DNA of 64,000 bases, taken from assembly GCF_006385135.1 (NCBI RefSeq), contig NZ_CP041025.1:248001-312000 (forward strand), in the 5' to 3' direction. The number at the start of each line of letters is the position of its first letter. The first letter of the stretch is position 1. The stretch is from Paremcibacter congregatus. Its GTDB lineage: Bacteria > Pseudomonadota > Alphaproteobacteria > Sphingomonadales > Emcibacteraceae. The translations under genes and the position numbers were made by a program. Below the pieces are notes generated by a model. The model saw only the letters and a program-made list of their open reading frames with translations, did not search any database and was not told the DNA's origin. Below, piece by piece: positions 25,925 to 34,584 of this stretch.

Positions 25925-27142
25925 ATGACATTACTTGCACATATCATGATTTCGACGACCTATGCTCTCATCGCAACGCTTGTAGGTTTTGTGCTGCCGC
26001 GGATTTTCGTTTCACTTGATACGACAGAAGGACTGATAGCCGCGAGTGTGGTTTTTCTCATCGGGGTGCAGCTGCATTGCATGTATATCTGGAAATTTGG
26101 CAAAACAGATACCGTTAACCGGCTGCTTGCGCTTCATCAGGATTATCAGGTGACGATTGATCGCCTGGAGGAAAACAAACGCGAACAGGAAGCGTTGCGC
26201 GAACAGGTCTATAAAGCCGGGAATGAAAAAGACAAAGAGATCATTTCCGAAATGCATGTCCTGCAGACGCTGTTGAACCAGGTGATCGAAAAATCTGGTA
26301 AATCCCTGGAGCACCGGGTGGATCAGGCGCATGCTCTCGAAGGGGCGAAACAGTCCGGCAAGAAGATCTTTCAGCCAGATCTGCAAGAGCTGGAACGGAG
26401 CGACGGCGAAGTCCTGAATATCATGCATCATGCGTTGGAAGGAAACCGGGTTGATCTGTATCTGCAGCCGATCGTCGCCCTGCCGTCCCGCCGGGTGGTG
26501 CATTATGAATCCTATAGCCGGGTGCGGGACGATGAGGATAATGTTATCTTTCCATCGCAATATCTGCGCCTGGCCGAAGACAGCGGGCTTGTCGGCACGC
26601 TGGACAATCTTTTGCTGTTCCGCTGTATTCAGGTTATCCGTCGTCTGGGGCCGCGTCGTCCGGACCTGCGGTTTTTCTGCAATATCTCCTCCATATCGCT
26701 GAATGATAAGGAATTTTTCCCGCAGTTCGTTGACTTTATGATGGAAAACAGCGAATTGTCGGATCGGTTGGTGTTTGAATTCGCTCAGAAGGATGTCTTG
26801 CGACAATCTTCTGGCGTTCGGCGCAGCCTGGCCAATCTGGGCCGCCGGGGCTTCCGATTCTCCATGGATCAGGTGATGGACATGAATGTTGATCTGGCGG
26901 ATCTGGGGTCACGGTATTTCCGCTATGTGAAGGTGGATGTGGCGATGATTCTGGAACAGAATCTTGATATCCATCCGGACGACCTTAAAGAATCCTTCGC
27001 CCGCTATGATCTGGATCTGATTGTCGAGAAGATCGAAACCGACCAATCGATTGTCGAGATACTTGATTTCGGAATCGATTACGGTCAGGGCTTTCTGTTT
27101 GGGGAACCGCGGCTGAGTAGTGATACCCGTCTGGACCTTTAA
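25925..27142 (+). CDS. TipF-like membrane protein with degenerate EAL domain
   Basis: This 405-residue protein has two N-terminal membrane helices (about residues 8-30 and 36-56), a coiled coil (about 75-130) and a C-terminal EAL domain (about 165-400). The domain is altered. EAL is YES (Glu195 kept) and the N-x-S Asn253 is kept. Glu285 is in FEF, and DDFG is replaced by MDQV (314-317). Lys336 of K-V-D and Gln388 of QGF remain. It is therefore unlikely to be an active c-di-GMP phosphodiesterase. The layout matches TipF of Caulobacter, which binds c-di-GMP and directs flagellar assembly. It faces the cheY-cheZ operon. Confidence 0.8.
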   Translation: MTLLAHIMISTTYALIATLVGFVLPRIFVSLDTTEGLIAASVVFLIGVQLHCMYIWKFGKTDTVNRLLALHQDYQVTIDRLEENKREQEALREQVYKAGNEKDKEIISEMHVLQTLLNQVIEKSGKSLEHRVDQAHALEGAKQSGKKIFQPDLQELERSDGEVLNIMHHALEGNRVDLYLQPIVALPSRRVVHYESYSRVRDDEDNVIFPSQYLRLAEDSGLVGTLDNLLLFRCIQVIRRLGPRRPDLRFFCNISSISLNDKEFFPQFVDFMMENSELSDRLVFEFAQKDVLRQSSGVRRSLANLGRRGFRFSMDQVMDMNVDLADLGSRYFRYVKVDVAMILEQNLDIHPDDLKESFARYDLDLIVEKIETDQSIVEILDFGIDYGQGFLFGEPRLSSDTRLDL

Positions 27143-27164
27143 AAGGCCCCTACGCCAGAATAGA

Positions 27165-27196
27165 AAAAGCCGCTGACCAGAAGGTCGGCGGCTTTT
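27165..27196. terminator. Bidirectional terminator between tipF-like and cheZ
   Basis: AAAAGCCGCTGACC (27165-27178) pairs with GGTCGGCGGCTTTT (27183-27196), with one G-T pair and a 4-base loop. A and T runs on both sides serve the convergent genes. Confidence 0.9.
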
Positions 27197-27228
27197 CGGA
27201 TTTTGTCAGTAGGAACGGATGGTTTGTT

Positions 27229-28344
27229 TTAGGAAAACAATGCGTCGATATCTGACTGGGTGGTTTTCTCTTCCGCTTTCGGGCTGAGTCCGGCGGCGGC
27301 GTCTTCTTCATATTCGACGGGCTTTGGCAGTTTGGCCTTTGACTTGTCAGCGGCCCGGGCCTCGGCTTTGCGTTTCTTCGCCTGCTCGATGAGATTAAGT
27401 TCTTTTTCTTCTGGCGGTTCCGGTTCATCAGCAGCTTTGGTTTCAGGTTGCACTTCTTCCGGGGAAGCCGCGACAGGACTTTCCGGTTCCAGTTCAGAAA
27501 CCGCCGGCTCGTCTGTGTCCGCGGGGGCGCCATCAAACATAAAGTCGATGTCATCCGCACTGGAATTTTCTGTGACGTCTTCCTGGTCCGCTGTGGGGGC
27601 AGCAGGGGCGTCTTCAACGACGTCCTCTGGGGCGCTCTCCGCAGCGGTTTCTGGAGCTTCCTCGGCAACGGGGGCTTCTTCGGGGCTTTCCGAAGAGCTA
27701 TCGTCGTCCTGCGTACCGTTCAGCAAGCTGTCGATTTCACTCTGGTCAATGCCTTCCCCTTCCAGGGCGGGACCATTGAGCAGGGCTTCATCCTCTGATC
27801 TCTCATCAGCGGGTTTGGCCTTGTCGCCTTCGATAACCCCGAGAATATTGATCAGTTTGGCGACGCGGTCTTCCACATGTTCAAGTGTGCTGACCACCTT
27901 GCTGATTCTCTGGCCTGTGATGTCCTGGAACGAACAGGCTTCAAAGATCTGCATAACGGCATCATTGATGGTTCCGGTATAGGCGTCCATGTCGCTGGGG
28001 TCAGCTTCCATGATGCGCTCTGCGGACTCCATGATGGAATTTGTCGCGCTCTCGGTTTGTTCGACGATCGCTTCGAGTTCCAGTCCGGCCCGGGGGATTT
28101 TTGCGGAGTCACTATGTTCTGGCGACAGAGAGGCAATTTCCTGACGAGCATCATCCATATAGTCGGCGAGAGACTGACATTCCTGATATATGGTCAGGTC
28201 GATCGACTTGAAATAGCTTTCAAGGGATCGCATCAAAATCTCTGTCAGCGCCGCGACATCAGGCAGGGAGACCGAATGATGGTCGCCATTGCGCAGGCGG
28301 TCCACCAGGGGACCGATATGCTCCGGTAAAAGCCCGTGACCCAT
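27229..28344 (-). CDS. cheZ: CheZ-family phosphatase with long acidic tail
   Basis: This 371-residue protein has a helical CheZ core in residues 1-170. The catalytic pair lies in FQDITGQR (Asp141 and Gln145, corresponding to Asp143 and Gln147 of the E. coli enzyme). CheZ removes the phosphate from CheY~P. After residue 175 a low-complexity Glu/Asp/Ala/Pro tail of about 195 residues carries three short related motifs. They are DQSEIDSLLNG (200-210), ADDIDFMFDG (263-272) and TQSDIDALFS at the extreme C-terminus. They resemble the CheY-binding peptides of FliM and CheZ. Its ATG shares one base with the cheY stop. Confidence 0.82.
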   Translation of the reverse strand: MGHGLLPEHIGPLVDRLRNGDHHSVSLPDVAALTEILMRSLESYFKSIDLTIYQECQSLADYMDDARQEIASLSPEHSDSAKIPRAGLELEAIVEQTESATNSIMESAERIMEADPSDMDAYTGTINDAVMQIFEACSFQDITGQRISKVVSTLEHVEDRVAKLINILGVIEGDKAKPADERSEDEALLNGPALEGEGIDQSEIDSLLNGTQDDDSSSESPEEAPVAEEAPETAAESAPEDVVEDAPAAPTADQEDVTENSSADDIDFMFDGAPADTDEPAVSELEPESPVAASPEEVQPETKAADEPEPPEEKELNLIEQAKKRKAEARAADKSKAKLPKPVEYEEDAAAGLSPKAEEKTTQSDIDALFS

Positions 28345-28730
28345 TAGAATTCTCCAAGTACGCTGGACAGCTTCTGCTTCAGGGTTGCCGCGTTGAAAGG
28401 CTTCACAATATAATTATTCACGCCAGCTTTTTTGGCCGCGATCACATTGTCGGTTTTGGACTCCGCCGTGACCATGATGAAAGGTGTCTTTTTCAGCATT
28501 TCGTCAGCGCGGACTTCTTTGAGCAACTCATAACCGGTCATGGGTTCCATATTCCAGTCAGAAATAATGATGCCGTAATTTTTAGACCGCATTTTATTCA
28601 AGGCTTCGGCGCCGTCACTGGCTTCATCTACGTTGTTGAAACCGAGTTGTTTCAACAGATTCCGAATAATCCGCAACATTGTTTTATAATCGTCCACGAT
28701 CAGGACGGGCATTGCTTTATCTACAGCCAT
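28344..28730 (-). CDS. cheY: CheY-type single-domain response regulator
   Basis: This 128-residue receiver domain without output has the usual residues: acidic pair in LIVDDYKTM, phosphoacceptor Asp in IIISDWNMEPM, Thr in MVTAES and Lys in VKPFNAATL. It should bind the flagellar switch when phosphorylated. I chose the ATG at 28730 (MAVDKAMPVLIVDD); a longer reading upstream lacks conservation signs. The next gene, the CheZ-like phosphatase, overlaps by one base, so signal and terminator are made together. Confidence 0.92.
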   Translation of the reverse strand: MAVDKAMPVLIVDDYKTMLRIIRNLLKQLGFNNVDEASDGAEALNKMRSKNYGIIISDWNMEPMTGYELLKEVRADEMLKKTPFIMVTAESKTDNVIAAKKAGVNNYIVKPFNAATLKQKLSSVLGEF

Positions 28731-28938
28731 AATTTTTCCGTTTACATAACTAAAATACATTGTTTTCGGCAAGGTGGGGTTAACCACGTTTTCCTTGCAA
28801 CTATTTGAAGCTATCCCAATCCTTTAAAAAAAAGGTTAATGACCTGACCATGATGTGGTTTTTTTATTTGCTTTATCGCAGCGAGGGCTTTACCCAAGAT
28901 CAGAAGTGAATTTATCAAGGTAAATTGAAGGGTGTTGT

Positions 28939-29373
28939 ATGTCGGATGTGAAAGAAGCCTGCTTTGAGGAACTGGGTCTGGGCCAGTCCTGTGTGACCCA
29001 TAACCGGGTGACGGAAGAAGATATTATTAAATTCTCCGAAGTTACGGGGGACGTCAACCCCATTCACCTGGACGCGGCCTATGCGGCAGAGTCGGTTTTT
29101 GGCGAACGGATCGCCCATGGTATGATCTCGGCAGGCTATATTTCCGCTATTTTCGGCACAACATTTCCGGGACCCGGGACCATTTACTTGTCCCAGAGTC
29201 TGAAATTCAGGGCGCCGGTGAAAATTAATGATATGGTGGATACCACCGTCACGGTGACGGAACTGAATGAAAAACGCAAGCGGGTCACGCTGTCCTGCGA
29301 ATGCAAGGTCGGTGATACAGTTGTTCTGACCGGGGAAGCCCTGCTGATGGTGCCGAGCCCAAAAACCGTATAA
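28939..29373 (+). CDS. MaoC-like (R)-specific enoyl-CoA hydratase
   Basis: This 144-residue hot-dog-fold protein has the hydratase motif GDVNPIHLDAAYA with catalytic Asp and His, and FGERIAHGM as the second conserved element. Length and motifs match PhaJ-type enzymes that hydrate trans-2-enoyl-CoA to (R)-3-hydroxyacyl-CoA. No polyhydroxyalkanoate genes are nearby, so another acyl-CoA role is equally possible. RibF follows 43 bases after the stop. Confidence 0.9.
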   Translation: MSDVKEACFEELGLGQSCVTHNRVTEEDIIKFSEVTGDVNPIHLDAAYAAESVFGERIAHGMISAGYISAIFGTTFPGPGTIYLSQSLKFRAPVKINDMVDTTVTVTELNEKRKRVTLSCECKVGDTVVLTGEALLMVPSPKTV

Positions 29374-29416
29374 CCTGGACGAGTTGATGACCCGATTGAA
29401 GGAAAAACCAGTGACC

Positions 29417-30412
29417 ATGAAGATTTTCAGGCATTATGAACACCTGCCCGATGCGGCGAAGGGCAGTGTTGTTGTGTTGGGGAATTTCGATGGCTTTCAC
29501 AAGGGCCATCAGACTGTGGTCGGTCGGGCGGGACGATTGGCGCGGGAAATGAACACCACCTTGTCTGTTCTGGTGGTCGAGCCCCATCCGCGGTATTTCT
29601 TCAATCCTGATCAGGAAGAATTTCGTCTGACCTCATTTCGCACCAAGGCGCATCTGATGGAACAATTCGGTGTCGATACTTTATTCGTTTTGCCCTTTGA
29701 CCAGAAATTGTCACAGATGAAAGCCCAGGATTTTGTGCTGGATGTGTTGCGGGACGGACTTGACGCCTATCATGTCTTTGTCGGCTATGATTACCGGTTT
29801 GGCGCCGGCCGCGGCGGCAGTGCCGACGTGCTGCGACAGATGGGGCAGATGGAACAGTTCGGCGTCACGGTGGTCGAAAAGATTATGGAAGGCGATCATA
29901 TTTATTCGTCGACCAATATTCGTACGGCGCTTCGGGCTGGTGACGTGCGCGGCAGCGCAGATCGTCTGGGTCATTGGTGGCATGTGGAAGGACACGTGCA
30001 GAAGGGCGACCAACGGGGACGCACAATCAATTTTCCCACCGCCAACCTGTCAATGGAAGGTTATATCAAACCTAAACTCGGGGTCTATGCCGTGCGGGTG
30101 ACTATCCCCAGTGGTCCGGCAAAAGGGACGTGGGACGGGGTTGCTAATGTGGGACGCCGCCCGACCTTTGAAAAAGACGACCTGACCCTGGAAGCCCATA
30201 TTTTTAATTTTGATCATAATATTTATGAACTGCCGATCCAGGTGGAATTCGTGGGGCATATTCGGCCGGAAATGAAATTTGACGGTCTGGAAACCCTGAA
30301 AAACCAGATCGCCAGGGACTGTGATACGGCCCGGGAAATTCTGGCCCGACCGGAGAATCAATCAGCCTATATTCCGGCCCCGACCCTGAAAGATCATCTT
30401 TCAGAGGAGTGA
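29417..30412 (+). CDS. ribF: Bifunctional riboflavin kinase / FAD synthetase
   Basis: RibF turns riboflavin into FMN and FAD. The N-terminal nucleotidyltransferase domain shows LGNFDGFHKGHQ and the C-terminal kinase shows GRTINFPTANL and YAVRV. The chosen ATG (29417) gives 331 residues starting MKIFRHYEHLP, as in relatives. A GTG at 29411 has better spacing from AAGGA and is a real alternative. ATG/TTG codons at 29387/29384 are less likely. Confidence 0.95.
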   Translation: MKIFRHYEHLPDAAKGSVVVLGNFDGFHKGHQTVVGRAGRLAREMNTTLSVLVVEPHPRYFFNPDQEEFRLTSFRTKAHLMEQFGVDTLFVLPFDQKLSQMKAQDFVLDVLRDGLDAYHVFVGYDYRFGAGRGGSADVLRQMGQMEQFGVTVVEKIMEGDHIYSSTNIRTALRAGDVRGSADRLGHWWHVEGHVQKGDQRGRTINFPTANLSMEGYIKPKLGVYAVRVTIPSGPAKGTWDGVANVGRRPTFEKDDLTLEAHIFNFDHNIYELPIQVEFVGHIRPEMKFDGLETLKNQIARDCDTAREILARPENQSAYIPAPTLKDHLSEE

Positions 30413-30533
30413 GTTTCTGTTCTCGGTCTAAAAACAGGGTCTCTCGCCCGGATTCTAGACAAAAAGCTCGACAATGCCAGCATCTCCTTGCTACAAAGTA
30501 GCATTTTTATATCCGCAAATTGTAAGTATTCAA

Positions 30534-33347
30534 ATGACCACAGATTATCGATCGACACTTTTTCTGCCCAAGACCGACTTTCCCATGAAAGGCAGCCTGC
30601 CCAAGCAGGAACCCAAATGGCTCGCCAAGTGGGAAAAGATGGATATTTATCAAACGCTTCGTGAGAAGGGGAAGGATAATCCGGATAAGTTTATCCTGCA
30701 TGACGGCCCGCCTTACGCCAACGGCAATATCCATATTGGTCATGCCATGAACAAGACCCTGAAGGACATTATCGTCCGGGCGCAGCAAATGTCCGGCAAG
30801 GACGCGCCGTATGTGCCGGGCTGGGACTGTCACGGTCTGCCGATTGAGTGGATGATTGAAAAGCAGTATCAGAAGAAAAAGATCAAGAAGGACGATATCG
30901 ATCCGATCGAATTTCGTCAGGAATGTCGTAATTTCGCCGCCAAATGGGTTGAGGTTCAAAAAGTTGAATTTAAACGCCTGGGGATTTTCGGTGACTGGGA
31001 CAAGCCCTATCTGACCATGAATTTCGACAGTGAGGCGCAGATCGTGCGCGAACTGCAGAAATTCCTGATGAACGGCAGCCTCTATCGCGGGTCCAAGCCG
31101 ATCATGTGGTCGCCGGTGGAAAAAACGGCGCTGGCGGAAGCGGAAATCGAATATCAGGATCATACCTCTCACATGATCGATGTGGGATTTGAAGTGATCT
31201 CCTCTCCGGTTGAAGCGCTGGTAGGCGGCAAGATCGTCATCTGGACCACCACACCCTGGACCATTCCGGCCAACCGCGGCATCGCCTACGGCAAGGATGT
31301 TGACTATCAGTTGTTCGAAGTGACCGCCGTCACCGATGGCGCGCGCGTCGCCGTGGGCGCGAAGATTTCGACCTGTGATATTTTGCGCGGGGCCTTTATG
31401 GAACGCGCCGGTATTACGGCTGTGACTGAACTCGCCCGCTTCAAAGGCTCTGATCTTGAAGGCACCATCTGCCATCACCCTTTTTACGCCAAGGGCTATG
31501 ATTATGACGTGCTGGTGATCGAAGGCTATCATGTGACCACCGAGGCCGGGACGGGCTATGTCCATATCGCGCCAAGTCACGGTCAGGAAGATTTCGAAGT
31601 GGGCACGGCGGCCGGTCTGCCCGCCCCCTTCACGGTGGACGCCGCCGGGGTCTATCATGACACGGTGCCGCTGTTCGCCGGGGAACATGTCTACAAAGTG
31701 CATGATCATGTCTGTGACGAGCTGAGCGAGGCCGGGGCCCTGATGGCCCGCGACACGCTGGTGCACAGCTACCCGCACAGCTGGCGCTCGAAAGCGCCGC
31801 TGATCTACCGCAACACGCCGCAATGGTTTATTTCCATGGAAGAAAACGGCCTGCGCGACAAGGCGGTGGCTGAAATTGACAAGGTGCGCTGGGTACCGGC
31901 AAGCGCCAAGAACCGCATCACCGCCATGGTCGCGGATCGTCCCGACTGGCTGTTGTCGCGGCAACGGGCCTGGGGCGTGCCGATCACGGTTTTTGTCCAT
32001 AAGGAAAGCGGCGACCTGCTGAAAGACGAAGCGGTGAATGACCGTATCGCCGCCGCCGTTGAACAGGATGGCGCGGACGCCTGGTATAGCCGTCCGGCCG
32101 AGGATTTTCTTGGCGACGCCTATCAAGCGGATGATTATGAGCGTATCGAGGATATTCTCGATGTCTGGTTCGACAGTGGCTCGACCCACGCTTTCGTGCT
32201 GGAAAACCGTGACGACCTGCAGTCGCCGGCGGATCTTTATATTGAAGGCACCGATCAGCATCGCGGCTGGTTCCAGTCTTCGCTGCTCGAATCCTGCGGC
32301 ACCCGGGGCCATGCGCCCTACAAGAATGTCGTGACCCACGGATTTACCCTGGACGACAAGGGCCGCAAAATGTCCAAGTCGCTGGGCAATGGCATTGAGC
32401 CGCAAAAGATCGTCGACCAGTATGGCGCGGATATCCTGCGCCTGTGGGTGACCTCGACCGACTATCTGAACGACCATCGCATCGGCAATAACATCATCCA
32501 GGGTCAGGTGGAAGCCTACCGCAAGCTCCGCAACACCCTGCGTTTTATGCTCGGCAACCTGAATGACTTCAGTGAGACCGAGAAGCTTGATGTTGCTGAC
32601 ATGCCGGAACTGGATCAGTTAATGCTGCACCGGCTGTATGAACTCGACAAACTGAACCGTCAGGGCATTGCCGACTTCAACTTCAACCGGATCTATACGG
32701 CGCTGTATAATTTCTGCACCGTGGATCTCAGCGCCTTCTATTTCGATATCCGCAAGGATTGTCTCTATTGCGACGGCGCATCAAGCATCCGCCGTCGGGC
32801 GACGCGGACAGTGCTGGATCAGATATTCTATGTGCTGACCAAAATGCTGGCGCCAATCCTGGTCTTTACCGCCGAGGAAATCTGGCAATCGCGTTTCCCC
32901 GATGAAAATGACAGTGTGCATCTGAAGGGTTTCCACGAGGTTCCGGCTGACTGGCGCAATGATGCGCTGGCCGCCAAATGGGAAAAAGTCCGTCGTTTAC
33001 GTCGGGTTGTTACCGGGGCCCTGGAAGTGGAACGGCGTGAAAAACGCATCGGGGCCTCACTGCAGAGCCAGGTGCGGGTGTATGTCGCGGATGCGTCTTA
33101 CGTTGAAGCATTGCAGGATGTGGATCTGGCCGAGCTGGCGATTACTTCCCAGGCGGAAATTACCGTTGAAGCAGCCCCCGAAGGGGCGTTCCGGCTTGAG
33201 GACATCGGCGATATCGCGGTGACCAGCAGTCTGGCGGAAGGCGCCAAATGTGAACGCTGCTGGCAGATTCTACCGACGGTGGGGCATGTGACAGGCCATG
33301 ATGATATCTGTCCCCGTTGTGCCGAAGCCGTTACGGAAGCGCAATAA
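30534..33347 (+). CDS. ileS: Isoleucyl-tRNA synthetase
   Basis: This 937-residue class I synthetase carries HIGHAMNKT (HIGH motif), KMSKSLGNG (KMSKS motif), the editing domain with TTPWTIPANRG, and a C-terminal zinc site with paired cysteines in KCERCWQIL and DICPRCAEA. The ATG at 30534 starts MTTDYRSTLFLPKTDFPM, as in homologues; an in-frame ATG at 30474 is longer but unsupported. The zinc finger means the bacterial mupirocin-sensitive form by family. lspA begins 1 base after the stop. Confidence 0.98.
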   Translation: MTTDYRSTLFLPKTDFPMKGSLPKQEPKWLAKWEKMDIYQTLREKGKDNPDKFILHDGPPYANGNIHIGHAMNKTLKDIIVRAQQMSGKDAPYVPGWDCHGLPIEWMIEKQYQKKKIKKDDIDPIEFRQECRNFAAKWVEVQKVEFKRLGIFGDWDKPYLTMNFDSEAQIVRELQKFLMNGSLYRGSKPIMWSPVEKTALAEAEIEYQDHTSHMIDVGFEVISSPVEALVGGKIVIWTTTPWTIPANRGIAYGKDVDYQLFEVTAVTDGARVAVGAKISTCDILRGAFMERAGITAVTELARFKGSDLEGTICHHPFYAKGYDYDVLVIEGYHVTTEAGTGYVHIAPSHGQEDFEVGTAAGLPAPFTVDAAGVYHDTVPLFAGEHVYKVHDHVCDELSEAGALMARDTLVHSYPHSWRSKAPLIYRNTPQWFISMEENGLRDKAVAEIDKVRWVPASAKNRITAMVADRPDWLLSRQRAWGVPITVFVHKESGDLLKDEAVNDRIAAAVEQDGADAWYSRPAEDFLGDAYQADDYERIEDILDVWFDSGSTHAFVLENRDDLQSPADLYIEGTDQHRGWFQSSLLESCGTRGHAPYKNVVTHGFTLDDKGRKMSKSLGNGIEPQKIVDQYGADILRLWVTSTDYLNDHRIGNNIIQGQVEAYRKLRNTLRFMLGNLNDFSETEKLDVADMPELDQLMLHRLYELDKLNRQGIADFNFNRIYTALYNFCTVDLSAFYFDIRKDCLYCDGASSIRRRATRTVLDQIFYVLTKMLAPILVFTAEEIWQSRFPDENDSVHLKGFHEVPADWRNDALAAKWEKVRRLRRVVTGALEVERREKRIGASLQSQVRVYVADASYVEALQDVDLAELAITSQAEITVEAAPEGAFRLEDIGDIAVTSSLAEGAKCERCWQILPTVGHVTGHDDICPRCAEAVTEAQ

Positions 33348-33348
33348 T

Positions 33349-33867
33349 ATGAAAGGCCTTACCAGGTTTCAATTGGGATTGACCATTGTGGCGTTGGCTT
33401 TTGTGCTTGACCGTCTGAGCAAGTGGTGGATCACGGATATACTGGAATTGCCGAAAATACAGATGGTCCAAATTCTGCCCATTTTTAACTTACAATGGGC
33501 CGAGAACCGCGGGGTGAGCTTTAGCATGTTCACGGCCGATGGAGATCTCGGGCGCTGGATGCTGGTCGGGGTGACGTTGTTGATCGTGATCGGGTTGAGC
33601 GTGTGGTTGAAATCGGCGCAAACCCGGCTTCTGGTGGTGGCGCTTGCTCTGGTGATCGGGGGCGCGCTGGGCAATATTTATGACCGGGCGCTGTTTGGTT
33701 ATGTGATTGATTTCCTGCAGTTCCATGTAGGGGACTGGTCATTCGCCATCTTTAATGTGGCGGACAGTTGTATATCTGTCGGGGCTGCGTTATTACTATG
33801 GGACAGTTTCTTTGGTCCTGACACGAAAAAAGATCGATCTGAAGAAAAGACATCTGATCCGCGTTAA
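33349..33867 (+). CDS. lspA: Lipoprotein signal peptidase II
   Basis: This 172-residue inner-membrane aspartic protease with four membrane helices cleaves prolipoprotein signal peptides. The two catalytic Asp residues are in NIYDRALFGYVIDF and FNVADSCIS. The N-terminal segment FVLDRLSKWW is also conserved. It directly follows ileS, a pairing common across bacteria. Lipoproteins in this window (5791, 18115, 33897) would be substrates. Confidence 0.97.
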   Translation: MKGLTRFQLGLTIVALAFVLDRLSKWWITDILELPKIQMVQILPIFNLQWAENRGVSFSMFTADGDLGRWMLVGVTLLIVIGLSVWLKSAQTRLLVVALALVIGGALGNIYDRALFGYVIDFLQFHVGDWSFAIFNVADSCISVGAALLLWDSFFGPDTKKDRSEEKTSDPR

Positions 33868-33896
33868 GAATCAGAATGCAAGAAAAGGAAAAATGA

Positions 33897-34124
33897 GTGC
33901 AGAATAAACTGGCAAAAATCGCCGTAATCATGGGGTTGGGCTTTGTACTGACCGCATGTTCCGGCGTGGGAAGTCCTGATGAATTCAGCGTGTTGAAAAA
34001 CCCGCCTCTTGTGGTGCCGCCTGATTACCATCTGCGTCCGCCAGGGGATGACAGTGAAGTGCGTGGTGCATTTACCCCGCAGGAGATTGCAAAACGGGCG
34101 CTGTTCGGAGAGAATGGCGCATAA
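33897..34124 (+). CDS. DUF3035 (BamF-type) lipoprotein
   Basis: This 75-residue lipoprotein starts at GTG 33897 behind AAAAGGA. The lipobox LTAC gives Cys21. The mature part has the family core PDEFSVLKNPPLVVPPDY followed by LRPP and a short helix. Small lipoproteins of this family have been linked to the alphaproteobacterial outer-membrane beta-barrel assembly complex as BamF. An overlapping ATG at 33893 in another frame stops after four codons. Confidence 0.8.
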   Translation: MQNKLAKIAVIMGLGFVLTACSGVGSPDEFSVLKNPPLVVPPDYHLRPPGDDSEVRGAFTPQEIAKRALFGENGA

Positions 34125-34170
34125 AGGCGGAGGGCCGGTAACGGCAACTGCCTTGTGTTCAGAAAATGCA

Positions 34171-34201
34171 CTGGCCCTCTTCCATCGGGAAGCAGGGCCA
34201 G
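34171..34201. terminator. Hairpin between convergent genes
   Basis: CTGGCCCT pairs with AGGGCCAG and the stem continues as CTTCC/GGAAG around an ATCG loop. The T-rich GTTGTTTAGGG follows. It lies after the DUF3035 gene and before the end of the minus-strand 54-residue gene. Confidence 0.6.
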
Positions 34202-34238
34202 AGTTGTTTAGGGTTGTTTGCGGGTCTCGTGACGTGCT

Positions 34239-34403
34239 TTAGTGGCGTTGCTTTTTCTGGCTGAGCATCAAAGCGATGTCGCCAAGGATGACGATGGCGC
34301 CGGCCATAAAGACCGGAATGGCGTATTGTTGGGCCAGACCACTTGCGCTCGCTGTTATCAGCCCTAATCCAGCGCCAAATATAAGTCCGTTGATCAGTCT
34401 CAT
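34239..34403 (-). CDS. Small membrane protein, 54 residues
   Basis: This gene was found by direct reading on the minus strand. The peptide starts MRLINGLIFGAGLGLITAS, has two hydrophobic helices (about residues 4-20 and 28-47) and ends with a basic SQKKQRH. A GAGGGA ribosome site lies 6 bases before the ATG. No family is recognised. The positive C-terminus suggests both ends face the cytosol. Confidence 0.6.
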   Translation of the reverse strand: MRLINGLIFGAGLGLITASASGLAQQYAIPVFMAGAIVILGDIALMLSQKKQRH

Positions 34404-34584
34404 GATGTTTCCCTCTTGTGCTATAACCCTGGGCCAGATTTTAGCCCTTTTCCCCTGAATGGAGGCTGAATATCAGCTCCTCAGTATCCTTATTCTCAAG
34501 TCATATTATTTCAGGGGATTTTGTTCACAGGGTGATCGAAATAAGGTAATCTTGTGACAACATAAGCGCGGGAGAATATGAGCC

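Noticed and set aside
30507-32477. Open frame of 656 codons on the minus strand opposite ileS
   Set aside because: ileS on the other strand has every synthetase motif. The antisense product looks like reversed codon bias, not a protein.
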